Assembly: GCA_013368315.1 (NCBI GenBank)
Contig: JAACJM010000192.1
Coordinates: 1 to 64,000 of the forward strand
DNA from: Tetrapyrgos nigripes
Taxonomy: Eukaryota; Basidiomycota; Agaricomycetes; Agaricales; Campanellaceae
Direction: 5' to 3'
DNA length: 64,000 nucleotides
Part shown: one piece after another, positions 54,930 through 64,000 of the stretch
Position numbering within the stretch: the first letter of the stretch is position 1
Layout of the letters: every line of letters begins with the position of its first letter
The notes under the pieces: generated by a model
What the model was told of the DNA's origin: nothing
Databases searched by the model: none
Seen by the model: only the letters and a program-made list of their open reading frames with translations
Program-made: the position numbers and the translations under genes

Positions 54930-55830
54930 TAAGGGCTATGAGCTGCGGTGGGGTCGATGATTCTGCAGAGAAATGGAGCCATGGCGAATCGATGGATGAA
55001 TATGGCTGCAATCTGAAGACAGTATTTTATAGAGTCGAAGAGCCCTCCAAGGATAAGCACACCAAGTACATAGGTAATACCGGAGGTACGTCTCATCCGA
55101 ACCTAGAACTGTTCTGTCCGTCAAGTCAAGTCATGACTCATCGAGATAGATAGGGTAGACTGTCTGCGATGTTGAAGCGCTCGACGAGTGCGCTCGGCTG
55201 ACGCCCACGCTGTACGACTATGCTGTACGACTTTGATAGGACTTCGATGCCGCAAGTGGAGTTGATTTTCAAATTCGCTGGATAGGAATAGCTATGGGAA
55301 GAGTGCTTTCGTGATTATCGATGGCGGCACTCAAGGTTTTGATTCGAAGACGAGGTGCACTGGGTATTTCTTACCTTAATAATTGGAACATCCCATCCAC
55401 GATCTCATCGGATTGTTGGTCTTCGACCCATGTCAAACCGTACCCGTAGCTTCTTCAGATTCTCTGGATAGGAATGGCCAAAGGGACAGCAGTTTTCATA
55501 AAACAATGGTCGTGAATTCACCGACATGAACGAAATTGATGAGCGCCAGACAAGCTCCAGAGCGCTAAAACCTGCGTTGTGGTGAGGATGTGCTTCATTT
55601 AATTTACCACAAATTATATTTCATGAGAAAATATCGTGTTATTGCTTTGCAGCATACAGTAAGTACTAAGTACTTAGCAGGAAAAGCAATCCCAAATCCG
55701 GCGGCTGCAAGTAAACTTGCGTAGACTATGAACATGGTGGTGCAGGAAGCAGCCTGAGAAACCGAAACAGCCATAATGTTACCTGCCGGTGGCGAATAAT
55801 GAAAGATAATGAAGGTGGCGCAAGGCATGT
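54930..55830 (-). pseudogene. Fragment of a membrane-protein gene, truncated by a MULE
   Basis: Two minus-strand stretches look like exons of a multi-pass membrane protein. One is ..GNIMAVSVSQAASCTTMFIV then YASLLAAAGFGIAFPA (about 55800-55680). The other is SGITYVLGVLILGGLFDSIK, then YCLQIAAIFIHRF, ending at the MULE border. Stops and unclear splice sites separate them. The hydrophobic pattern would fit a wax-synthase or UbiA-like enzyme, but the family is not established. The rest of the gene should lie beyond element E, outside the window. Confidence 0.35.
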
Positions 55831-56142
55831 AGCGCTCAACTAGCGCCCTTTGTCAAACTTCTCTAATTCAGAAATGGAACCCGTTATCTTCAGGATCAAT
55901 TGCTACTGAAGACAGTTGGAATGAAGCCACCTCTTACCATGGTTCTCGGGATGGCCAGCTTTGACACGTTGGTGTACTCCCCGAAGTAATCGGCTAAACT
56001 GGAAAAGAATTCATTTGGTCCAATAAAGAAATATTGCTCACTGCATGAGCGAGTTGGTACCTGAAGAGGAAGGATGAAGATATAAGATATTGCCCAGCCA
56101 TTATTGGTACAGCTGAGTCTTACGCCCATCTTTCTTCAACCT

Positions 56143-56624
56143 ATGTTGTCATACCTCTACTTAACGACTGCGCTGCTAGGGGGAACGGTGCTGGTACTTC
56201 TCTATGATGTCGTCATGAATTCAAAGCCTCGACACCCACCTTATGAATCCTCCTGGACCAAAAGGCGTATGGTACCTCGGACTGACCACCATTCCGATGA
56301 AGAAAGCGTGGCTCACGTATATAACCTGGGGCAAAAAATACGGTGTGTTCGACAGTGCTATCAGTATGATTGGTTCCGAAGTGATTCTATCATATGCTAT
56401 TGAAATCATCAGGAGATCTCATCCACTTCAGTCGCTTCGGAAAACACTACCTTATCATCAATTCTCTGGAGGCCGCCAGAGACATCCTTGATAAGCAATC
56501 CAAGCAGACGGGGGACCGAGCTCATACTCAGTTAGATAAAATGTGAGTCACATACAGTCAAAAGAATATTATCCATAGCATTCTCTAAACTCTTGAATTA
56601 GCTCTGGAATGGACGACTTCTTTG
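56143..56624 (+). pseudogene. Cytochrome P450 pseudogene, 5' part
   Basis: ATG 56143 opens a signal-anchor (MLSYLYLTTALLGGTVLVLL) and NSKPRHPPY. A one-base shift leads to NPPGPKGVWYLGLTTIPMKK and AWLTYITWGKKYG (exon to 56342). Then follow 56413-56542 (DLIHFSRFGKHYLIINSLEA, ARDILDKQSK) and 56602-56624 (SGMDDFF). The next intron starts GTAAGT at 56625 and is invaded by the MULE at 56660. Its acceptor and following exon (ALMPYSNKW) are found on the other strand at 53482. The gene is thus disrupted by a frameshift, a transposon and an inversion. Confidence 0.85.
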
Positions 56625-56659
56625 GTAAGTATCGGGAAATGATCGTCTCATTGTAGAAG

Positions 56660-57552
56660 CGGGTATCAGAAATCTGCGGGTACACAGCGGGTACATGCGG
56701 GTGATGCGGGTGATGCGGGTACCCATTACCCTTTGCTTATCATGTAGAATCTTAGTTGATTAAGCCTTCTAATTGCTCTTTTTATTGTGTAGATAGTCCT
56801 TTCAAAATGCAGAGTCTGTTGTGTAGAAATTTCACAAAGAACAGAACACGCTGTCGGTATTGAGGTAAAATCATTCATACAAAAATGATGGGATTTACGT
56901 GGTATATGCAAGACTCAGCATCACCTATCATTGACACTTTCTGACCCACTCTGCACTTACTTTTGCCCTTCTCTGCAAATGGGACTGCTTGTAAGTATGA
57001 GTATCCAACGTTACATAGCCTTAGTTGCATAGAATATTCTTTTTGTAGAAATGGCTTGGTAAAAGCATCATACGGCCCGCTGTTGATGCTACTTTAGCAG
57101 GCAGGTTAGTGTACCAGCATGAAAGGCAGTTCAGTCACAAATCACAGCCAAAAAATCTAAGGCCAGATTTGACATTTTCTATTTATTTATTTTTTGGATT
57201 TCTTCTGGATTTTTTTTGGTCAGAGAGACTGAGCTTTCATTCATGCCAGGACAGTAGTATGTATGTGCAAATAGCCGTTCATTCTCTTCAACGGACTCTC
57301 ATACAACATCAAGGCAAGAAACATAGTACCCGCATAGGTACCCGCATGGTACCCGCATGGGTACCCGCATGTGCACAGCCACTGCGGGTACCATGCGGGT
57401 ACCATTCGTGAGCATTACTAACATCCACACAACATCTAACAGTTTGAAAACAAGGAATGCTGTAGCTTCTGTACTAATAGCCAGTACCTTGACATGCTCA
57501 ATGTGTAGAAGTAAATTTCTATCATAAATTCTAGTAAACCTTGGGCTGAATT
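56660..57552. mobile_element. MULE element D, inverted copy of C, cut by element E
   Basis: It begins CGGGTATCAGAAATCTGCGG next to TTGTAGAAG (56651-56659), the reverse complement of the flank left of element C. It matches the reverse complement of 54920-54015 except for one missing 13-bp unit. Eight ATGCGGGT-type sites are present. It stops at 57552 where element E starts, so its other end should lie beyond E. Confidence 0.88.
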
Positions 57553-58204
57553 CGGTATAGGTAAATCTGCGGGTACCCCCTGCGGGGCTGCGGGTACGGC
57601 CCGGGTACCAGTAATCATTTGAGTTCACCAATGTATGACATACATACGAGCATTTGTAACATAGTAGAGAGGCGTAAAAGTGTACATAAAGCTTGTAAAT
57701 GGACTTCAACGAAGTGTAGTGAAACTCAAATGTACATGGATAAGCACAGCCACTTACTCCCATTCACATTAGAGTCTCATTGATAACTCAAGTATTTCTC
57801 CACAAAACAGCCTGGATATTATTGCTAAAAGCCTATTGCATGCAGTAGAGACTATTTTCATTCTTTGCATGCCAATATTCTATGAGTTATGTACCAAAAT
57901 TACCCTTAGACTCGAAATGAAGCCTGCACATGAATAAAACTCTTCATAATTCGCATTGTAAATGCAGTCTACTCATTCTAATACATCACTGAGCTAATGT
58001 TTCAAGTGTTTACTAAGGCAATTTGTAGATCCAATTCCTAGAAAAGTCGAGATCAATGTGAATTTAGCCTAAGATTTAGTAGAATTTATGATAGAAATTC
58101 ATTTCTACACATTGAATATGTCAAGGTACTGGCTATTAGTACAGGAGCTACAGCATTCCTTATTTTCAATCCATTAGAAGTGATTTAGATGTTGTGTGGA
58201 TGCT

Positions 58205-58320
58205 GGTAATGCACCCGCATGGTACCCGCAGTGGCTGTGCACATGCGGGTACCCATGCGGGCACCATGCGGGCACCATGCGGGTACCATGCGGGCACCTA
58301 TGCGGGTACCTAGCGGATAC
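58205..58320. promoter_or_regulatory. Array of GCM-type octamers in a hairpin
   Basis: ACCCGCAT occurs once and ATGCGGGT three times, with ATGCGGGC three more times, in opposed orientation around GTGGCTGTGCA. The octamer AT(G/A)CGGGT is the known DNA target of GCM-domain proteins. The array lies between the element terminus and the end of the transposase gene and may serve as transposase binding site, regulatory site or both. Confidence 0.7.
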
Positions 58321-58671
58321 TGTGTTTCTCGCCTTTATGTTGTATGAGAGTCCGTTGGAAGGAACTAATGGTATTTGCACATATATACTACTGTCCTGGC
58401 ATGAACGAAAGTTCAGTCTTTCTGACAAAAAAAAAATCCAAAAAAATCTGAAAAAAATAGAAAATGTCAAATCTGGCCTTAGCTTCTTTTGGCTGTGATG
58501 TGTGACTGAACTCTTATTCATGCTGAGACAGTAACCTGCCTGCTGTAGTAATATTCAGTATCATTCTCATGGATCTCATGATCAAAATTTCAGCAGGCTG
58601 ATAACAAGGACTCTGTATCTACATTTATGACTCTGAACTACTTAGTATGCCTCCCAGATCAGTATTCTAAA

Positions 58672-61600
58672 TTATTGTTTCCTTTGTTTCTTGGATTTTT
58701 TATTATTCTCTGTCTCCTCAGTCTCTTTTGTTTGATCTGCCACCCGCTTAGATCTACGCAACTGTGCATTCTCCTGGACTGTCTGCAATGTCTTAACTAC
58801 TTTCTCTTTAGCAAGGTCAGGCCTTTCAGCTGTAAGTCCAGCTTCTTGTAAAGCCTTTTTACTATGTTCTGCTGCTTGTTCCTTGGTCAATGGCCTTGGT
58901 TTTGGCCGTGGAGGTGCATGGTTCTGCTTCTCTGCCTCCTTCTCCCTTACCTTCTGCTCCATCTTCTCTCTTTCAGCTTTACAAAATTCACTCTCCTAAA
59001 CCACAGTTAGCAAGAACAATATTTAATAACGCCAAGATAATACTGCACCTCAAGGTCAGATTCTGTAGCAACACGCAGATCTGGATCATTTTTCTCTGGA
59101 CCATCATAAGGCCACCACAAATCCTCAGGAGGACCAACATCCAGGCCCCATTGTTCGCTTCCTGCCACACCAGCCTTCTGTGATCTATCAAACATGACTT
59201 TTTCCAGAATTTGGAGAGCCTCTCTATCAACATCTGCCTTCAATCTCTTCATTTTGCCATCCACAGTCTTCCCACTAAAATCAACCAATCGTTGCCATGC
59301 TTGGTGGAGAGCTGACTGCTCTCTCTCCAGCTCTGACAACCCTGCTTCAATACATCCCAAGAAAGTCTCACGGTGACAGTGAGCCAAAAAGAGAGTTCGT
59401 GCATGTGCAATGCATAGTTCAAAGTCTTTAGGTGGGGCTGATAAAAATGACTGCACATTGATGTGGAGCCAGTTCAAAATGCGAGCCTGATCATCTGTTG
59501 TGATCCCACCAGTAAAGTATGCAGGACAAGGACGTCTAAACAGTGTAACTGCTGTCATGTATTGGTGGTTTCTAAAAATTGCATATCCAGGATTACCTTC
59601 ATTCAGGTACAAGGCAAGGGCTGGAACACTTGACACAGAAAGTGCAGAAAATTCAGAATTGATGGTATGATGCAAAATTTTTTGCAGCATAGCCTTGTGC
59701 TTGTACAGAGCGCGGTCTACTTCTGTGTTGTACTGATATACTTGCCAATCAGAGGCAATATCTGCTGGATCACGCTCCTCATGTGTTCGGATGAACCTGC
59801 CCAACTGTTTAAATAATCAGTATGAAAAAAGATCTTAAAGTACTAGATTTTTTATACCCTGATTGATCGCCGACCCTCACGATCACCATACAATCCATCA
59901 ACCAGCCTTTTCACAGAAATATTCTCCAAGACCTTGTTAGCGTTCTCATGCTTAATACCTCGCCACATTTTGATTGTCCATTTGCCTTTTTCCTGATGAA
60001 GAAGTCGGCCAGGATAATAAAACAATGTGTTGGCATCCATCTGAACCAAGACAGTGCGGCCAGCACTATCACAAATTAGTCAAATGGAAGAACTGACAAT
60101 GCAACACTACTTACTAGAGACGCTTAGCAACATTAGCCCGCAATTGAACACCTTGCTTCAGACTTTCTATGATTTGTGAGCTTGAAGTATCTAACATTGA
60201 TGCAGGATCACAGACATGGCATAGAAATTCCCCTTTGATTGTTGGTTCCATGCGGTTGACAAGGCAGGCCAAATGTGACCATCTGTGACATTTATCACAT
60301 TGGACAGTGACCTGTTTGATGAGCTCACGATGGCCATCATTCTCAACACCACATCGACAAAGAATGGGAAGGGGTGTTGAAGGTGGTGGGGAACTTGAGG
60401 GAATTGTCCGAAGAGGTGTAGTTGGAGATGGGCCTGGGGAAGGTGAGTAGGAGTGTGCTGGTTCAGGTTTAACCACTTGTCTGGAGTCAGAGTGGGTTTG
60501 TTGATACTCTGTGATAGAGATGTGTGGTTTCCAGTTCACTGTTTCCTCTCTGGTCATTTCTCTATATCCTGGCTTTGTCAGAGTGGTTGATCTGGTCCCA
60601 TCCAACTGCAGGTCCAGCTTCTGGAGGGCTATCTTCACACAATCTTCATGGAATTTTTCCTGTGCTACAATGCCACCTTTGAGGCTATAGACAGCACAGA
60701 CTGTTTGGTAACCATCAGGCTGGTATCCTGTTGTTCCAGCAAGTAAATCTCCAATCTTCCCTTTCACAAGCTGACTGTAACCCATATTCTCCATTCCATC
60801 ATATGAAAACACTGCTGATTGCCCACCTGTTGTTGGGATCAATGTAACACACCGAAAGTGTGCTTTGTTTGTGAACATGCGTGCCACAAGTTTGTATACC
60901 ACTCCATCTCTTGAACCTGAGGCTTTTGAGCCTGGGTATAGTTCACGAGGGAAATCCCAATCTGGTTGATTGCCTTTTTCATCCATACCTGGTCGGATGA
61001 TGAGTACAGATGGTATCCAGCTAATAAACTCCATTTTCTGGCACTGCCCATTGCAATAGATGTCTGGATCATTGGTGCCCTCCTTTGTGTGGCATCTCCA
61101 GCAACCCTGGATTTCCTGTGGAACCTCCATTGAGGATAGGTTGAAAATTGACTGGAACCAGTTCTCAATCTTCCCCCCAAACAGTTGGAGATATCTTGCT
61201 GCTGGCTCTTGCCAGGTGGAAGATGTGGTCCAAGGACTCTCAACTTGGTAATGGCCTTCACTGCAGCTTGAGAGCCTTTGTACTACAGGAAGAAAGAACT
61301 TAACAGCTTCTGGATTGACTGGTCCACCTCGTGGGCGAATGAGATAATATAGCCAATACTGTAAATAATCAGTTGCCATGCTTGATAAATTGCACTATCC
61401 TTGACTTACTAGTGCAGAATGATATTCATGTTCCTGTGTTCATAAGCAATCAATATCTCTGATTTGTACTGTGATCAGAGTAAAACTGAATTACCATAGC
61501 ATATGAGTTCTCTGCTATTGACAAGCAAAATGGAAGGCCTGCAAGGACATGTTTGAATGTATCACGTATGTTTTGAAGGATAACTGATTTTCCAGCTTTA

Positions 61601-64000
61601 GAGCCTGGAAAAGTGGAAAGAGGCCAAGCTCTGCGGTTGCTAAGGGTTTTGTGCAGGTGTGAAATTGGATAGGTTATGTCTGCAGCAAAACTTGAGAAGT
61701 CCTTCCAATGTCCATGACATGCCAAAGTCACATAAATGATCTCCAATGATGCATCAAGCCAACAAGAGTTATTTGCCCATGGATAGCTAGCAAATTCCTT
61801 TGCAGCAGCAAGGTTAACTATTATGGATGTGAATGAATCAGTTGGTCTGGTTTTCCCTGGAGAAAGCTCTTTGTAGCGACCCTGAGTTAACTGCTTGTCA
61901 ACTATGTCTGGAGGAGAAGGTGATCCATCTTCTGATTCAGAGCTATTGGGGACTGTAATCTTGACTTGTTTTCGGGGCCGTTTCAGTGTAGACTGAGTGT
62001 CAGGAGCTCGACCTTCTCTGAGAGCAGATCGATCACGTTTTCGGGGAGATGGTTTGTGGCTATAACTCTGTCTTCTACGTCGAGGAATTTCTGTTAATGT
62101 TTCTGCCTCACAGCGCTCAAGCTGGTCCAGTTTACGCTGGCGTTGAGATCGACCATATCGAATGGGAAGTCCATCTGTCTCACAGATTAATCAAAGGTAA
62201 GTCCTTGAGACTGCAACTTACGAATGTATGAGTCATGCATTCTTTGAAAGTGTCGCATAACCTTGAGTAATCCATCAAAGCCTTGGATAATATCCTTGTT
62301 TTTGCCTGTCAAATAATATCAGTGAATTATAATTAATGTAAGTATAGAAATGACTGCAAACCTGCTATTTGGTATATGACAGAGTGAACAGATTCCTCTG
62401 CATTGGTTGTATCAGGAAGCTTTGAGGCAAGTTTGCTGTCCATTTTTTGTTGGCTATGAAAAATCATACTTGCATGTTCTGGAGCCAACCACCAATTCAG
62501 CCATGCCTCCAGCCCTGGCCATGTTTCCTTCATGATCTTCACAACTCTATCAAACACAGCAGAATTCTCAGCTATAACCATCTGTCTGCACAGTTCTTCA
62601 AACTCAGCTCTGCTGTCAGGTGGCACATGGTTACTGAGTCGAGCCACATGTGTTACAGATTTTTCAAAGTGATATCTGCATCCCTTGATCAGTGACTGAG
62701 CAGCATTCTCTAGTTCAGTGCGTGTCCGAGTGTTGTCCTCTTGGCGGATGAAATAGTCGGTGAATGCAGAGATAAATCCCAAGCGCTGAGCATCACTGAA
62801 ATCAACAACCTAATCAAAAAAATCAGCTTTTTTCAAAACCATAGAAAATCTAGTGCCCTCACAAGTGCAAACAACTCATCAGTAATTTTCTCATTATGTT
62901 CATGTGCAGCTTCAGCAATAGCCTCAATGACAGCAGTGAAATGCCAATGGTAATGCTGAGTTGTAACACCATTTGCATAGCTGAACATGGAGGGAACCCA
63001 TCTATCAATTACAGTATTGAATGTAGTAGTGGAAATCAACACAGCATTGGGATCTGCCCAATACTTGTGTGCACCATCAGTCAGCATGCCCTCTAATGGC
63101 AAAGGGCCTTCAACAAGCTCAGCTTTTGGCAAGAGTTGGTCCTGCATCCACTTTGAGTGAAATGATATGACACATTCAGGCTCCCTTCCTACAGTATTGA
63201 TTCTGATTTGGACTTCATCTTCATGTTGCTGGATCCAGGAGTGAAACTGGTTGATGAATGACCATCCAACTTCTGCTGTAGCTCCTTTTGTCATTTTTTT
63301 AGTTTCATAACGGTAGGTTTCAATGTTTGCAAATTTCTGTGCCAACTGTGGTGCTGGTGGAGTTGGACCATCTAGAGTCTCTCCTCCTTCATATGACTCC
63401 AAGTGCTTTTTGTGCATGTTGTTCCCGAGATGCTGCCGAGTGTCTTTAGCCTCCTGTGCAGTGAGATGTTTGGTGTATGGAATCCGAGGATGATTGTGGC
63501 AACCAGCATGGATGTAACGATAAAGCCGTGTGGTGATGTCATCTCCCACCTGTGCATATTCAATAAGAAAAGACATTGCTCCACAGTCAAAATGTTCCAG
63601 TGAGAACCCACATATACAGTACTCATTTAAGCACTGTGCTTCCAGAATCTTTTTCTCAATTTTTGGCCGAGTAATGACTTGACACTGAGGATTAGTGCAT
63701 CGTAAGACACCAAGACACTTCTTGTAGCTCTCCTTCCCCCCAGCTATTGTAGTAGCATGGATTGAACCCTTTTGATTTTTCTTTCCATTGTTTCCCTTGC
63801 AGTTCCGTGTAGCCCACTGAACAGCTAGCATTCCATGCTTCATGTATGTAGCATGATCAAGGTCAATGGCAAATTTTCCATTTGGCCATCCATTCCAGAA
63901 ACCCTGTTCCAAATTGTCAACAGTAGTAAATTGCACATTAACATCATGCCCATGTCGGCACTGTGGTTCAGGTTGAGGGTCCAGAGGAACAAAAGCAGTA
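58672..64000 (-). CDS. MULE transposase: GCM-type zinc domain, DDE, USP-like peptidase, PHD finger
   Basis: Nine exons (to 62863; 62809-62362; 62305-62222; 62174-61495; 61433-61410; 61358-60115; 60065-59858; 59804-59049; 58995-58672) keep one frame for 1,635 codons; the 5' end is outside the window. The N-terminal part has FWNGWPNGKF, KKCLGVLRCTNPQC and IHAGCHNHPR (WRKY-GCM1 zinc fold). The Mutator core has MLTDGAHKYW, VVDFSDAQRLGF, a CxxH (GCRYH) and TTNAEESVHS. Then come a basic linker, NNSCWLDASLEIIYV (USP Cys box) with CWRCH..CNGQC, HFRC and FSYDGMEN, and a PHD finger (CRCG..CDKC..H..C..CHVC). YYPGRLL..WTIKMWRG may be Tudor-like. No stop or frameshift is seen, so it is probably active. 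Domain names rest on motif recognition only. Confidence 0.88.

Larger units (their letters stand above)
57553..64000 (-). mobile_element. Autonomous MULE, element E (left end and most of the gene)
   Basis: The left terminus CGGTATAGGTAAATCTGCGG at 57553 is followed by TGCGGGTAC repeats. An internal hairpin array lies at 58205-58320, with the GTGGCTGTGCA core at 58231-58241. The last exon of the minus-strand transposase gene begins at 58672. Sequence 57553-58560 is homologous to the left part of element C. The putative target duplication is GGCTGAATT (57544-57552). The right end is outside the window. Confidence 0.88.

Noticed and set aside
54930..55830. A secondary-metabolite cluster of P450, SDR and membrane enzyme
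   Set aside because: The P450 and membrane-protein genes are broken, the SDR arrived by duplication, and no backbone enzyme is present, so a working cluster cannot be supported.
52388..56624. Two separate P450 genes in divergent orientation
   Set aside because: The halves cover complementary parts of one protein, the broken intron can be rejoined across the MULE target duplication, and neither half is complete.
54156..57411. Identical short proteins at 54156-54458 and 57109-57411, and at 54656-54841 and 56726-56911
   Set aside because: They are chance frames in the non-coding body of inverted MULE copies C and D; identity reflects the DNA repeat, not a protein family.
53512..57552. Assembly artefact producing the inverted C/D repeat
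   Set aside because: It cannot be excluded without reads, but the split target duplication, a 13-bp difference between copies and the coherent P450 halves argue for a real inversion.
53520..58320. CRISPR-like arrays of short repeats
   Set aside because: The repeats are 8-12 bp words without unique spacers of constant length, lie at transposon ends, and the window is eukaryotic.

Overview
The window looks like fungal nuclear DNA, most likely from a mushroom-forming basidiomycete (Agaricomycete-type). The evidence is 50-60 nt spliceosomal introns with GTRNGT...YAG borders, and basidiomycete-style LTR retrotransposons, hAT, Tc1/mariner-like and Mutator-like (MULE) elements. Few host genes are visible; most of the sequence is a layered stack of mobile elements. 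Many of these carry C-to-T / G-to-A decay, mainly at CpG, as expected of a genome that methylates or hypermutates repeats.

Layout. 1-9.3 kb: a tRNA-derived repeat (R1) holds, in order of nesting, a solo LTR, a small TA-flanked MITE and a nearly intact Ty1/copia element (TSD AGGTC, LTRs identical apart from one indel, one internal TGA). 9.3-20.1 kb: decayed repeats, namely nested LTR fragments split by a Tc1/mariner relic, a 0.8-kb solo LTR split by a hAT element with a perfect 8-bp TSD, another solo LTR at 18.5 kb, and MITEs. 20.1-29.5 kb: a Ty3/gypsy chromovirus (TSD GTCAT) with many nonsense codons, a Tf1-like self-priming site, a third ORF and a 1.64-kb TIR element inserted between gag and pol. 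31.4-35.8 kb and 47.9-51.1 kb: two arms of an inverted duplication, each with an intact six-exon SDR gene. 35.4-42 kb: two probable host genes of unknown function plus hairpin MITEs. 42.2-47.9 kb: a TIR element, a degenerate tandem repeat, and a gag-only LTR element (TR-GAG type) carrying a second copy of the 1.64-kb TIR element. 51-57.5 kb: a cytochrome P450 pseudogene whose two halves lie in opposite orientations, separated by an inversion between two inverted MULE copies. 57.5-64 kb: the left end and most of the gene of an apparently intact autonomous MULE that runs off the window.

The most notable system is this MULE family. Its spliced gene (nine visible exons, frame kept over 1,635 codons) encodes in order a WRKY-GCM1-type zinc domain, a Mutator DDE transposase, a USP-like cysteine-peptidase region, a PHD finger and a possible Tudor-like fold. 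Its termini, and an internal hairpin in each element, are built from repeats of ATGCGGGT, the octamer known to be bound by animal GCM domains. A second subfamily (32.98-34.16 kb) has the same architecture and hairpin core, but the repeat is changed to TGCAGACACC. The sequence therefore suggests a transposase GCM domain and its arrayed target sites evolving together. The elements also shaped the locus: one landed in a P450 intron, and two inverted copies probably recombined and flipped the P450 5' half.
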